Positions 1-12,530 of a stretch of DNA of 64,000 nucleotides are shown piece by piece. The DNA comes from Ignelater luminosus. Lineage: Eukaryota; Arthropoda; Insecta; Coleoptera; Elateridae. The notes beneath the pieces are model-generated. The model was given only the letters and a program-made list of their open reading frames with translations, made no database searches and was not told where the DNA came from. The stretch spans positions 355,219 through 419,218 of the forward strand of contig VTPC01091253.1 in the NCBI GenBank assembly GCA_011009095.1. Direction: 5' to 3'. Positions within the stretch are counted from its first letter, which is position 1. The number at the start of each line of letters is the position of its first letter. The position numbers and the translations under genes are program-made.

Positions 1-1227
1 ACATTCATACATAAGAAGTTGTTTAAAGTCATCTTCAGATCGCAGTACCTTACATGCTAGAGTTCAACATTCGATACATTTGAAAACTTCTGTAAGAAAT
101 ACATTGTCTATCTTTCTAGAACTGTACTCTCAACGTGAAACGCATAATAAATGGTTTTTAATAGAATGGTTTTAACTTGTTTGGTCAATATTGTACTGAA
201 AAGAGATTTCAGAAACAAATCTTTATTTTAAAATGAACATTTAATCTTGAAATCTCTTTTATTTGCTAAGCTAAGACCATTATATGAAAACAAAACTGCT
301 AGAGCAACTAGTACATGGTTTTGCAAAATCAATTTCCAAAACCATCTTTAGCGATTGCTTAATGTAACACAAATAAAAGTGCCAGCAGGCTCGCTCTACG
401 GCTGTAAATGGACGGGGTCAAATAAAAAGGTTTCCTAGTTTAGTTCCCCATGGAGCGCCAGAAATAATATTGAAGCCAGTACCGTTATAGGTACTAAAAT
501 GGTTAATTGCAAGATCAGGTAAGTGGCAATTATTGAAGACTCGAACGAGCTCGGGTGCAACGGTCAGTACGCACAGGAACTCTAGATAAATGAAGGAAAA
601 GAGTAGTTTAAAATAATCCAAAAGTACTTTCAGTTCTAATGAATGATGAGAAGTGACAAACCCGCGAAGGTCAATTGGAAGTTAAGCTTTTGAAATCGCT
701 TTAGGGAAAGCTCACATTCGGTGCAACAGCTCAGGCCTACCTATGCTATCCTTTATACATAAAGCCTGGAACAAACTTGGTTGTTTATACACAAGGAAAT
801 GCATGAGTAAAACAACAAACGTTTATTAAAATTAGAGATGGAATGAAATATTTAGCACAAAATGCATCGACTAAAATAAAGTAACGTAAATTATATAAAT
901 GGCCAAAATGCATTAATGTCATTTAGAATAAATTCAAGCAATACATTCCTGTGTTTTTAACTAAAATACTATTACACAAATACAGGGTGTCTCGTAGATG
1001 GCAAATATACGTCGCTAACAAAATAATATAAAGAAATATTACTACATAAAGAGATTAGAAGTTGGAATAAATTGTAGTTATAGTTAGCTAAAACGAACAT
1101 GCATAAATAATTTAAAATATTGCATTTATTTAAGACAGCTGATAACATTTCTATTTCTTAATACCATAAACATACATACATAATATACAATAACATATTT
1201 CTTTGATTGATTTTATATCTAATCGCT
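1..1227. other. Intergenic, no gene seen
   Basis: No convincing coding exon on either strand. The longest open frames are short and low-complexity. A terminus-like ACAGGGTGTCTCG motif lies near 984; similar motifs recur at 4217, 5818, 5928 and 48030 and suggest remnants of one repeat family. On the minus strand around 448-480 there is a tract resembling the end of an LTR followed by a primer-binding-site-like TGGCGCTCC, which is reported separately as weak. Confidence 0.5.
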
Positions 1228-1637
1228 TCATGGTTTAAGACAGCAACATTTTAAGCCACCATCGCATACTGCCCGTGGATTTGGATTCGGTTTTTCGCAA
1301 TTAGGTAAACATGCACTATTTGGTAGGTAATTTCCTTTTACCTTACATGGAGGAAATCGACCTGCAAATCAAAAAATAGTTTAATTAGTAATTTTTTGTA
1401 ATGTGATTGGATATTGTGAAAGAACTCTATAATAATTAATAGAACAACAGAAACACACTATTTAGTACTTGTTATTTCATATTAGCCATTAGACATGGTA
1501 ATTTTCTGATTCTATTCTTGAAACCGTCTTCAATACAGAACACCTTAAATCTAAAAATGAAAAAAGAAAAACTTACGCGTCCCCATTACTAGGGTTTGAA
1601 GCAGGGACCAGACCAAAACTGCAAGGATAATTTTCAT
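1228..1637 (-). CDS. Small secreted cysteine-rich peptide, two exons
   Basis: Read on the minus strand, exon 1 spans 1637-1577 and exon 2 spans 1361-1228, with an intron bounded by GTAAGT and a TTTGCAG acceptor. The joined frame is 64 residues. It starts MKIILAVLVWSLLQTLVMG, a typical signal peptide with a lysine, a hydrophobic core and a small residue before the likely cleavage point. The mature part of about 44 residues is rich in Pro, Asn and Lys. It has seven cysteines, in PPC, SAC, PNC and AVC, then a KCCC cluster just before the C-terminus. The intron falls just after the signal peptide, as in many arthropod secreted peptide genes. I do not recognise the family: antimicrobial, protease-inhibitor, venom-like or structural roles are all open. 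The odd cysteine count suggests either a free cysteine or a dimer. The ATG, both splice sites and the stop all agree. Confidence 0.72.
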
Positions 1638-2315
1638 TTTTGTTTCTGCTGTAGAACTAACACAAAACGATTCTTATGTGCAATTTACACAAAATTGTTT
1701 ATGTTCCACATGGAATTAAATCGCCTTTAAGACAATTTATTCTGCACGTAACCAAACACGTGCTCTTTGCGTTTAGCAGCAATTATAATAAAGATAAGTT
1801 TCTGTTTGGAATTATCTATATGTGCAACAAACACGTATTGCACATAGTTTTCTGATAAATTTGACATACAAACACTAATGAACTGTAGCAAAATATGATA
1901 AAACCAAAGTGCAAACATGTACTTATATATAACTTGAATTTTCTTTATAAAAAATGTAATAACTTCCTAAATAAAACTTTGGCAGTGGAGGGGACTTGCT
2001 AACCGCTCGTTCCAGGAGGTATTCAATGAACAGAACACCAAAAGAGCAAATAGCAATAGTTTAGCCCTTCCTCGGGATATTGATGTCCATTGGGCAGTAC
2101 TGGGAAGGGAGAGTGTTGCATCCGGTACCTAAGAAGCCCAGACGTAGGGCGATTCCGAGCAGCAAAGTGGAAGCCGAACTCAACCCATAACTGATGTCTA
2201 AACGCTATAGTGTAACTATTTAGGTGCACAATACTTTTGTAAAGTTGGCCCAGTTTGACTATGAGCACCTAATATCAGTTTGTTGTCCGTTGCGTCTTTT
2301 GCAACTTCCTCAATT

Positions 2316-2352
<37 letters not shown>

Positions 2353-4578
2353 TTGTTTCCTTCTAATCCAGCGTGTGACTTAATCCAAAAGGAAATGATG
2401 TGGACTTGAGGTTAGTTTCTATGCCTGACTTTTCACAGTCGTGGTTGAGTCTATGTCTTTGGATAGAAATGTTGGGTTAGCTTATTACCAACACTTAACT
2501 TAAAATAGTTAAATTTCAAAGTTGGGTTCAACAATGAATGATAACTAGCTCAAAATGAAATTTGGTGCTTGATCCAAAATATTTGAATAAATACTCAAAT
2601 TAATGCAAAATTTCCAAAAATTACTATTCTTCTGAAGGATTTAAATTCTTTGAAATCAAAATGTAGCCGTAGAATGAGTATGGGATTCGAAGAAGCCCTG
2701 AAGAAAGACCAATAAATAGTCCAGATATTACTGCCCTGCATGAAGATCAAAGTTTCTAAAAACGTCATTTTTTTGAAAAGTTTAGAAGGAATGGGATTGG
2801 AAGAAACTCTGAATGAAGATCAATAAATAGCATAAATATTCACTGTTTAGCATTAACATCATGCGGATCAGACACGTCTGCTTAATGCTCTGGACCCTAC
2901 GAGAAATCTAGTTGACAAGGACGGAAAGAAGCTGACAGTCTTACCAGATCTTACCAGATTTAGATTTTTTTTACTCTTTTGTACCATTCCCGCTTGATGG
3001 TTCACAACGTCTGGGTGGTTTTACAATCTTATCTCAATCATCACCTGTCGTACTAATTTGTGAACGAGTGTAATGAGTAAAATACTCGTTGGTTATCACT
3101 TACATTTATTAAAAGCAGAAACGCAACCAAAACAAAAATATCATCTTTATCAATTCTGAACATCATTGTAATACCTGGCGCTGCTTTAGTTCTTGTTTAG
3201 TATTTTGATTCTAAATAGCTGTAGGAAACGAATAACAGGGGGGACCTATTTGGATGGACACAATTGTTTGCCTTTTTTCAACAATTGGGGTAGCATAGAA
3301 CTTTTCCGTCTGCCCTTCCGTTAATAAACGCGGTAAACGCAGGTAAAGAGTTGATGCCATTTCCGGCGAAAATGGACTTACGTGAGAGTGTTATGCCCTT
3401 CCTCCGTACCTATGCTCAAGGCCTCCGACTGATTATCCGGGGTGATTTTTTTATTTTGTTTAATGGCCTATGCCAAAGGACTAAAAATGGGCAGATAGAG
3501 GAATTGGGTAGCTAAGTTTGTCTAATAATTTTTCGTATCCTCCCGGTTTGGCTCACATTATCTGTTATAGCTACTGTGTATCGTATCTCGTTTGATGTTT
3601 ATAAAACAAACTTCAAGTAAACAATTTTGCTAGAAATTGCATATAAGAACCGTTCGATTTGGAAAGAATCCAGTTATTCACATCATCATGTAACAAAAAC
3701 AAACATGAAGGTTTTGATTGCAGTTTTGGTCTTGTGCATGATTTAAAGTTTATTAATGGGAGGTAGCCAAGGGTAAGTTTTATTTTTCTCATGTTTAGAT
3801 TATGCTGAAAATGACTAGTAATAAAACTCGAAAAACTTATTAATGAATACCTACCCAATCTTTATTTGCAGATATAGTATAGTATAGTACTAAATATCAA
3901 TCACTTAGTTGTGATACTCGTAAGGATCTTACAAATGATTAGGCAAAATGCAACAAGAGGCTACTCTGTACCTTGAACTAGATGAAAATATGAAGTTGCA
4001 CTTATTAAAACATTTATGTTAGAATGTGTAAATGTAATACATTGTCTCAAATAAACAATAATTTGAATTTTTACTTTGAACATGTATACAGGATGTCCCA
4101 ACCGCGCGGTGTGTAATTGGAGAATGGCATCATTATTTGTAGAAATATCAAGAATTGCAACTAGGAAACGTTGCAAAGAACGGTTTTCTGTCTTTTCTAA
4201 AATTATTCTCAATTACACAGGGTGTTCCGTAAAAGAGTAACACGTAAGAATTAAAATTTACTTTAATGGAACACTGTATATTTTGTTATTTTCTTATCCA
4301 ATTTTGATTACAATCATTATGTGGGCCTATTTGTTGTGAAATAATCAAGGAACTTTATAATTTCACAACTTTGTTGAAGTAAAGGTAAATCTTGTGTCTT
4401 TAGAAATCTAGTTTTCTTGATTTTTTTAAATAAAACAACGAAACACGTCGTATATCTTGGTGTTTTTTTTATTTCTTAGTAATTGCTGGATGTAGCAGTG
4501 TAACTTTGCTATACATATTATAGTTATAGAGAATTATAGAGTGAAAGATGAATGTTTAACATAAATCTTTATTTTCAG
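1638..4578. other. Spacer before first zinc-finger exon
   Basis: No gene recognised. Around 2010-2200 there is a repeat related to sequence at 40150-40250 (shared words such as CCAAAAGAGCA/CCAAAAGAACA and AGTAGTTTA). 4083-4226 contains terminus-like ACAGGATGTCCC and ACAGGGTGTTCCG motifs about 130 bases apart. If the terminal-exon model is right, this stretch would be intronic. Confidence 0.45.
2315..2352. repeat. Compound microsatellite (TC)12(GC)7
   Basis: An uninterrupted TC dinucleotide run changes directly into an uninterrupted GC run. The GC part is an alternating purine-pyrimidine tract of 14 bases, the kind that can adopt Z-DNA. Confidence 0.95.
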
Positions 4579-5569
4579 ATTATCCGATATGTCCAAGGAT
4601 AATATACACATGGTATTTTTCAAACAGGATACCAACAGTGCAGAAAATGCAGAAGTATATGACACAAAAGAAGATAAAATAAATAAAAAAACAAATGCTA
4701 CAAATACACAAGGCAGTAAGAAATGTCCTATTTGTTCCAAAGAATTTAACACCAACGCTTACTTGAGAAAACATGTGAAAAGACACAGTACAGAGAGACC
4801 ATTTAAATGTCCAATTTGTGAAGTCAGTTTTAAGTTTAAAGATGATCTTAGAAAGCATTCAGTAGTTCATAGTGAACGAGGACAATTCGAATGTGATATT
4901 TGCTCGAAAAAATTCAAATCAAGGGTTGGATTGACCGGTCACAAGATACGTCATACACAAGACTTTCGTATAACATGCCACATTTGTAACAAAGGATTTG
5001 TATATCCAAGCGAATTGAAAACCCACATTACAGCATATCACGAGAATTTGGGTTGTAGATGTGAGGTGTGTGGAAAAATATCGAAAACACGCGATGCTCT
5101 CAAAAAGCACATGATGATTCATGAAGTAAATTATGTAAACAATAAGAAATGTAAATGTTGCTTCTGTGGAAAGACATATTATAAGAATAGATCCTTAAAG
5201 GCCCATATGATGACTCACACAGGAGAAAGGGCAGCCGTGTGTCACATTTGCGGGAAAACATTTGCTAGCAATAATGGTTTACAAAAGCACATGCTTGCAC
5301 ATCAAGGTTTAAAGCCAGTACAGTGTGACGAATGCGGAAAGAAATTTGCAAATAAATCAAATTTGGTTGTTCACATTCGTTCACACACTGGGGAGAAACC
5401 TTATAAATGCCCTTATTGTCCGAAATCGTTTACTCAACGACCTCCTTTGGTAATCCACATGAGAAATCATACAGGAGAAAGACCTTATGGCTGTGATTTA
5501 TGTCAGGAACGTTTTACCAGTAAAACTTCTTTGAATTTGCACCAGAAAAGTCAACATAATCTCATATAA
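4579..5569 (+). CDS. C2H2 exon ZF1: ten-finger terminal coding exon
   Basis: This coding exon follows the acceptor TATTTTCAG and begins A|TTA TCC GAT ATG, phase 2, giving 329 residues. An internal ATG at codon 4 (4589) could start a stand-alone protein, but the frame is open back to the splice site. Residues 1-48 are an acidic, Asn/Lys-rich leader. Ten C2H2 fingers run from about residue 49 to the C-terminus. The last three carry TGEKP/TGERP linkers and the tail ends HQKSQHNLI. Finger 4 has a longer His-His spacing and a longer linker separates fingers 5 and 6. Role by family: sequence-specific nuclear DNA-binding protein, target unknown. AATAAA lies at 5716. It has the same ten-finger layout as the minus-strand exon ZF11. 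The upstream coding part is not in the adjacent sequence. Confidence 0.88.
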
Positions 5570-5815
5570 AGACTTCTAATTTTCTTTTATTATTTTGTAA
5601 TAATTTAGTCTAGTTAATATCGTGTAGTATGTTTTGTAGTTTATCTGGATTTATTAGAAATGTTATTCAAATGATTTTTATAGATAGTTCTGTCTTGTAT
5701 TAATGTAGAAAAATGAATAAAATATTTAAACTTTAAAAATTGGAAGTTACCTTTCCATTTCTAATGATTGAATTAAATGTAATTTTGTACCGCACTACAA
5801 TCATTTAAAACAAAA

Positions 5816-6528
5816 TACAGGGTGTTTCATTAATAATTGGAAATATTTTAACTGTAGAATCTTGAGCTCAAAATATTAAGATTTAACCCAAATCACTTAG
5901 ATAAAATGTGGCTCCTTACTGAGTTACAGGGTGTTTTATTTACAAATTTAAAGACTATTTGTACCCAATACTTTAAAACTATTTGACGTATCCTTGTTAT
6001 ACTTGGCAGAAAGTGTAAGTACTGTACACTCTACTACATTATGTTAAACAAACGTTTCTGGCTACTACCAGAGGCGTACGATAGGGGCAAGTGAATGGTT
6101 GACCCTTCCCAGATTCTACGCCACTGGCGGAATTGCCATTTTAGCACAATTTTTCGATTCACCAATACTTTCTATGTAAATAACATACTCTTCATTCATA
6201 GCGATATAGTCATTATTTCTCGAGATATTTAAAGTTAATAATGAAGCGGCACAGTTATTTGATTTTAATGTGTATTAATTATGTCAGTGTTTTTGGGTCA
6301 TAGAATTGCATTTATTACGCAAATGAAACTTTAATCCCTATTAGCAACAAAAGATAGTGTTATTTATTAAAATTTCTTGAATCGAATAGTTTTTAAATTT
6401 TTAAATAGAACACCCTGTAACTCAGTAAGGAGCCACATTTTATCTAAGTGATTTGGGTTAAATCTTAATATTTTGAGCTCAGGATTCTACAGTTAAAATA
6501 TTTCCAATTATTAATGAAACACCATGTA
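5816..6528. mobile_element. MITE-like element with about 140-bp terminal inverted repeats
   Basis: The arms, 5818-5960 and 6384-6526, are near-identical inverted copies. The outer ends read ACAGGGTGTTTCATTAATAA on the left and the complement of ACATGGTGTTTCATTAATAA on the right. TA lies at both outer edges (5816-5817, 6527-6528) and may be the target duplication. A second ACAGGGTGTT motif lies inside each arm, near 5928 and in the complement near 6410. The roughly 420-bp centre has no transposase. A small inverted repeat (CCAGAGGCGTA near 6068, TACGCCACTGG near 6127) sits inside it. It lies 3' of the ZF1 poly(A) signal. Confidence 0.8.
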
Positions 6529-8263
6529 GAAACATGCGGAAATAAGGTCGTCTTACCGTGACTACTAGCAAAGGTTTGAATAGCCAAGAAAAAAACTTTG
6601 ACATAAATCTACAAGTCAACAAGATTTATAAGAAACATAAATTTATCACAGACATCTATGCCAGTTACAGGCATGACCTTCGCAAATTATTGTTGATAAA
6701 ATATTCTTATACAATGTAGAATTATATAGATCAACCAATCTCTTTAATCGAGAAAAATGTCACATTCACGCCTTGATTAAATCAAGTACAAGCTAAGTAT
6801 TGAAAATAGACAGTTCTTAACACAAATTATAGTGGCATAGCTGGAAAAGACCTTCCGTCGTTCAGCGTAAAAATATTCTAAGCCAAGAAAAGTATGTTCG
6901 AGTTCAACAGTGAGATTTCTTTTAAAAGATCAACAGACTGTTCTTGATGGGCTTTGAAAGCCCGTCTTTGGTGCTGAGATCAAACATTCCAATTCTCTTC
7001 AATATTTTCCAAAATCAGTACTCAGCTGGGCTTGCATGGATTTGTTTTTCTAATGGCACCACGTGCTGATTTCGGTTTCGTCGGTAATCGTGAGACATCA
7101 CTACAAGTTTATAGTCTTCGTCTGCCTCATTGATTCTCATCAACGCTCTTTCGAACGGATAATTTCATTTTGATCGAGAAGACTCATAAGAGAATTAAAT
7201 CTCAAATCTGCACGGGTTTGGAATTAATGCTACACTAGCGTTTACCGATAATGTGGTCTTCGGCGATCTACATTTGTTTTTAAAGGAATTGTTCTGAGGT
7301 GTTGTTGAACGTCAACATTCTTGACTGTATCTAGAAGGCTTATCCATTCTAGTTTAACGATTACATTCTCGAACCGACTGTTCACACTATGGTTAAGATA
7401 AATGCCAGCACAGCATCAGCTCTTAACAAACATCAACGCAATTTATCGCTGGTTTAGTCTCCCGACCCGCTAACTGCGTATTATTCAGTATCTACGTGCA
7501 GCGTGGATAGAAACTCGATATGAATTTGCCGCCATTCAATCCTCTGATCGACGAACTGCTTCCCTTCTTTAGAACAACTAGTTGTATCATAGAAGATCCG
7601 TCGCAACATCTAGTAAAACAATAGTGAGAACCACTGGTGCGCACTACAATAACAACAATGAGGAGTTGCCATTTCGGGAAACAATACCATCGAGGCACCA
7701 CCAATCCCATCAATATTGCAACCTGTTCGTGTGATATATATTCCGCGTTCACTGCAAGCTGACTGTCATGTAACGATCTACTAAAAGAGGAGTTTACTCC
7801 TAAAATGATTGTATAATGGTTAGCCATATCAATCGGACACCTTAACCCAAGTACCCATATCTAACATTTAAATAGTCTGGTTTCTTCGCGGAACTTACAA
7901 CTTTTATCACAGTTGCGTCAGGTGAAAGAGGATTATGACAGCGCGCATTTTGGGTAGAATATGAAAGCACGCACTGAATAGGATGAAGGGTGTCCGAGGA
8001 CGAGGGCGGCGGCGCCGCTAAACGTCGACAATGCTCACCAGAAAGTGACAATTGACAATTGATGAGACTTTCTCATGTCTAAAGTAGTTACGTAGCTCTG
8101 ACGTCACGGTGACGCAAATGCGTTTGGAGTGTTTTCTGTCTTCGATGCTATGACGTCGCGACGTGGCGTAATGCCTGAGCAGATTATTAGAATCATTGTA
8201 ATTAGGATAATGAGTTGTATAGAGATGAGAGTTTCTTTGTGAGAGATGGTAGTATTTCACAGA
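6529..8263. other. Spacer, no gene recognised
   Basis: Open frames here, for example 111 codons on the minus strand at 7492-7827, show no recognisable domain, signal peptide or splice context. The stretch is somewhat GC-richer around 7900-8200. I see nothing else I can name. Confidence 0.4.
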
Positions 8264-9577
8264 TACGAGGGCGGTTCAGTAAGTACCCGTGTTTGACGAC
8301 AGAAGGCGTTCCTGAGGGAAGTTGGTGTTATCATCGTGTGCTGCCATCTATCAAACGACGGTATAACAAATTGCAGACTGATTGATAGGTTAGTTTGGAT
8401 TTGACAGCCATTTGAGTAAGACGTGTTTCGTGATTTTAGCTAAGATGGAAAAAGAGCAGTATCGTTCGGTAATTCGCTTTCTGTTTTTGGATGGGAAAAA
8501 AATGCGAGGAGATAAAAGCAAAGTTGGATGCTGTTTATGGGGACACTTCGCCATCTATGACCACAATTAGATATTGGTTCAACGAATTTAAACGTGGGCG
8601 AACATCCGTTTTTGATGAGGAGCGACCAGGATGCCCGGCAGACGTGGTTACCGAGGAAATCATTCAAAAAGTCCACGACATGATTCTCGCTGATCGACGA
8701 ACGAAAGTGCGCGAAGTAGCAGAGGCCGTAGGTGTGTCGACCGGAACGGCAATTAATATTTTACATGATAAGTTGGCGATGAAAAAATTGTCGGCGCGAT
8801 GGGTGCCGCGATTGCTAACGGTGGACAACAAGCGGATGCGGCTGTTAACTTCGAAGCAGTGTTTGGAGCAATTTAAGCGAAATCCGAAGGAGTTTTTGCG
8901 TCGAGTTGTCACCGTTGATGAAACCTGGATTCATCATTACACACCAGAGACTAAGCAACAATCAAAACAATGGATTTCCCCCGGTGAATCTGCTCCAAAG
9001 AAGGCGAAGATTGTTCCATCGGCCGGAAAGGTCATGGCGACGATTTTTTGGGATGCGAACGGCGTCATCCTCATGGATTTTTTAGAAAAAGGAAGAACGA
9101 TCACTGGACAATACTACAGTGAGTTATTAGACAGCTTCGACAAAAAATTGAAGGAGACACGGCCGCATTTGGCGAAAAAAGAAGGTGCTGTTTCACCACG
9201 ATAACGCACCAGCACATTCATCCGGAGTTGTCGCCGCCAAACTGCATGAATTGCGTTATGAATTGCTGCCGCACCCCCCGTATTCACCCGATCTGGCTCC
9301 CTGCGACTTTTTCTTGTTTCCTAACATGAAGAAATGGCTCGCGGGAAAAAAATTTAGCTCAAACGAGGAAGTCATCGCCGAGATAGAGGCGTATTTTGGA
9401 GAGTTCGACAAATCCTATTTTTTGGAGGGGTTAAAAAAATGGCAGCAACGTTGGGAGAAGTGTATATTTCTAAAAGGAGACTATGTTGAAAAATAAAAAA
9501 AAAATTTTTGAAAAAAGTTTTATATCTTTTGCTATGATGACATTAGGAAAATCAAACGTGTCCCCATGCCTCTGATA
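8264..9577 (+). mobile_element. Mariner-family DNA transposon
   Basis: The element is about 1.31 kb, the usual mariner length. It starts TACGAGGGCGGTTCAGTAAG and ends in an imperfect inverted match (CAAACGTGTCCCCATGCC then TCTGATA), with TA at both edges (8264-8265, 9576-9577). The 5' end and the transposase look mellifera-like, but that assignment is from memory. It lies in the spacer between ZF1 and the next zinc-finger exon. Confidence 0.85.
8445..9496 (+). pseudogene. Mariner transposase, two single-A frameshifts
   Basis: Reading starts at ATG 8445 (MEKEQYRSVIRFLFLDG). The frame breaks in an A run at about 8494-8501, continues in a second frame, and breaks again in an A run near 9175-9181 before entering the frame that reaches the stop at 9496. 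Conserved mariner marks are present: an N-terminal helix-turn-helix region with WFNEFKRGRTSVFDEERPG, the first catalytic Asp in VTVDETW, the second in HHDNAPAH, and the third in YSPDLAPCDFFLFP (DD34D type). Both breaks are one extra A in a homopolymer and everything else looks intact. So the copy is either recently dead or carries two assembly errors. Confidence 0.85.
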
Positions 9578-10359
9578 CAAAGTAGGCTGCTGTAGGAGCT
9601 CGAAAGTTTTTCTTTAATCACGAACGGACTTTTGGGAAAGGTTGAAGTAAGGACGGGATAAAAGATAATAAAATTCCTGTTTCGGTAATTACCTCCACCA
9701 CTAAGGAAAATTACGGAAAACCATCATGAAGACAGTCGCTTCAGGTATGATCACATGTGTTAACATACATACAGATCCACTCAATTATTGATTCCTGGAA
9801 GAGGCGAAAGAATGGGAAGAACCTCAACCACGATGTACGCGTGTATCAAAGGCACATATTTTGTATTATCTAACCTAGCCGATAGATGCTTTTCCATTTT
9901 ATACAAGATAGTACAGCTATCTTAATTTCTTATTAGGTGTTCTTAAGGAAAGGCGCCCATCTTGAATTTCATGGTCCCAAGTCATATCTATTTGTTCATA
10001 ATCACGATACTTCATAGAACTAAAAAATACTGAGTTGTTCATGATATCAGCAAAAATGATGTAGACATTGAATTGCTTTTATGTTTATCAATAGAGAAAT
10101 AGCAGGAAAAGGAGGCAGCACACCGATTGAAGAACACTCAGAGACTGATTCGATTTGTTGTAAGTAATCAAATTTTAGAAATTCTTAATAAATGCCATCT
10201 ATATTCAAGAGAACTTAACAGTAATAATCATGTATTACTGAACGAAAGCCTATAAAATATACAGAAATCTTGATATTCATATAAAGAAAATTCATGATGA
10301 TGAGTCGGCGAAAATCGTATCGATTCGACATTTATCACGGCGCAATAATAACAATTGCA

Positions 10360-10492
10360 ATTTATTTGCAATGTTTGCCCGAAAAGGTTTACGTTTGAAA
10401 ATCAATTAAAACATCACACGACTCGTCACGAAAAACAACTCACTGTAACGTGTCCAACTTGCAGTAAACCATTTCGCTACAAATCTGAGGAC
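10360..10492 (+). pseudogene. Relic of C2H2 finger exon
   Basis: The sequence translates in one frame as a complete finger beginning CNVCPKRFTFENQLKHH, then the start of the next ([13 protein letters not shown]), after which homology stops. It matches fingers 7-8 of ZF2, which read [17 protein letters not shown] and [13 protein letters not shown]. No splice site or other fingers remain. It marks a lost copy of a ZF2-like exon. Confidence 0.8.
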
Positions 10493-12280
10493 GAAAACAG
10501 AGTCAGCTTCTGAAACGTCGCGACAAAATATCGCAACAGAGTGTGGCAATAGCCCAATTAACACCCCAAAGAGAATAATGTGCTATCTAAAAACGAGCTA
10601 AACAATTTCAAATGCCATCATGACGTTTCCGCATTAGGTTTCTATGTACAAGTCTATGCAGTGACACATTGTTTTCTCAACATCTCGTCGTTTGCTGTAA
10701 AAACAAGTGGCCTGGTCAGCCACTCAAAAAAATGAAGTGTGGAGAATGTTCGTTTACCTAATTCAGCTAAGATCAAAATGAAGTTCATTAAGAAAAACCT
10801 AGAAGGCTTAGAAACTTCTAAACTACGTCAAAACATGGGAAAGAGTTGGGGTATTACTTTTCAAGTATTTTGCTAATTGTACATGGTAATGTGATGACGA
10901 AGAGAAATCAAAATAACTCATACAGTCATAATCACATTCTGGCATTTTTCCTCTGACCGCAGGCCGTTGTTTTCCCGTTCCAGTCGGCATCGAACCTTTG
11001 TTGCAGAGTCACAGACATCCGTATGGAACGTTTCTACCGCTCTGCGGTCCGACGGACGTCCATACACTTGAGATAGGCTATTGTCGCATTTTATGCTGTT
11101 CATGCCTTTCTGATGGATCCACATCGCGAACGTCTCTCTGAATACACACCTAGCAGATCTATGTTCTACCGTCTGCTACTGGCTTCACTTCACAACGCTA
11201 ATAACCGCCCGACACCATGGTCCCAACATACGAATACCAACAGGCATCTTTCATTACAGTCCCGTCTGTTTTGCCCGCTCTATAATAATAGGAAAAGAAT
11301 AGTAGCATGGCGTAGCATAGGTTTGCAGGTGGTGAGGTTGATGCTGCCGACGTTCTATCCGTCTTATGGTGAGAACACGACGTGGAGTTGGAAGAGGTAG
11401 CGGCCGGTAGGAGTAAACGGTGGGCAATGGCAGGAAAGGGGCTTCGCGAGGTGTTCGGATTGCAGACAATCTAGGGAGTACGGTGAAGAAGTAAACATCC
11501 GGTACCAATAGTCGCGCTTCTCTTCAGGACTTGCTGACCCACCTTAATACATACACCGGTGGGATGGATGACCTAAGGGGACAATGAGGACTGACCAGGG
11601 AAGAAACTACTGCACAACGTTTACGCCGATAGGACACCACATGAAACTGTTTACAACTACTCATACCGAGGAACTAGCGATTCACATTCGCGAAACCATC
11701 GTGGATACTACGCGTCACCAATACTATCTTTGTACACAGCAAACTTCACTTGTTTAATTCTGTATCTGAATATCTTAAGCTTTGACGGCAGTGTAGTGTT
11801 TTGATTCAGGAACGTGGACTTATGTGAAAAGTGTAAGTTTGCTAGACCGGTAGCTAAGTACATGTTAACTTTGCATAGTGTGAATGGTACAAACAGTGCG
11901 ATATCACAGCAGAGCGACGCCGACGTGAGTTTGAACCTGGAACCAGGAAGATATTTTTCGGACCTAGGAGTTAATTTACGGGGCATATAACCCTAGAAGT
12001 TGATACCCAAATTTAAAAATAGAGTATAGAATATTTGACTGTTTCACGAAGTAGTGCGGCAATTTCTCACTGTTATAGTGTTACGAGGCGATGGTTCTTG
12101 GACGTTCTTTGATTTTGCGGAGATTCTTTAGTATACTGGTCCAGAAGAGGAGAAACGCGGTTTGCGAATCTTGGGGTGAAGCGGTGACGAATTTGCATTG
12201 GATTTTTATCGACATTGTTCGTAGATGATGTGACGGAAGGCTCAAGTAAATGTAAGAATGGAATGCAGATTTGGGAAATT

Positions 12281-12530
12281 GGAATTACATCTTGACTGAC
12301 TCGATGTAACACGCATCTCTCGCTTAAAGGGAATTCTCCCTTTTCACCCTATACGTGCGACAAAGCAAATACATTAGGACAGTACGGCACGTCGTACAAA
12401 AATAGTATGCTCGACTGCTCAAGCAGCAACACATGATGATTTCCAAGCAAAATTAGCACAGATGTGCACATTGTAATGCAGTATTCAGATTCAAAACGAA
12501 GAACCTACAAAGGAATTGGTTATTTAGCAT
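12281..12530 (+). repeat. Conserved spacer block A, copy 1
   Basis: Contains the core words CTTGACTGACTCGATG, TTTCACCCTATACGTGCG and CAAAGCAAATACATTAGGAC, then GGCACGTCGTACAAAAA. About 0.9-1.15 kb upstream of ZF2. It has no sustained reading frame. Other copies are at 20093, 20741, 24781, 35200 and 39340. Confidence 0.75.

Noticed and set aside
1990-1999. Possible NF-kB-like site GGGGACTTGC upstream of the secreted peptide gene
   Set aside because: Imperfect match, over 350 bases from the ATG, single occurrence; expected by chance.
7492-7827. 111-codon minus-strand open frame
   Set aside because: Amino-acid pattern looks random; no domain, signal peptide or splice sites.
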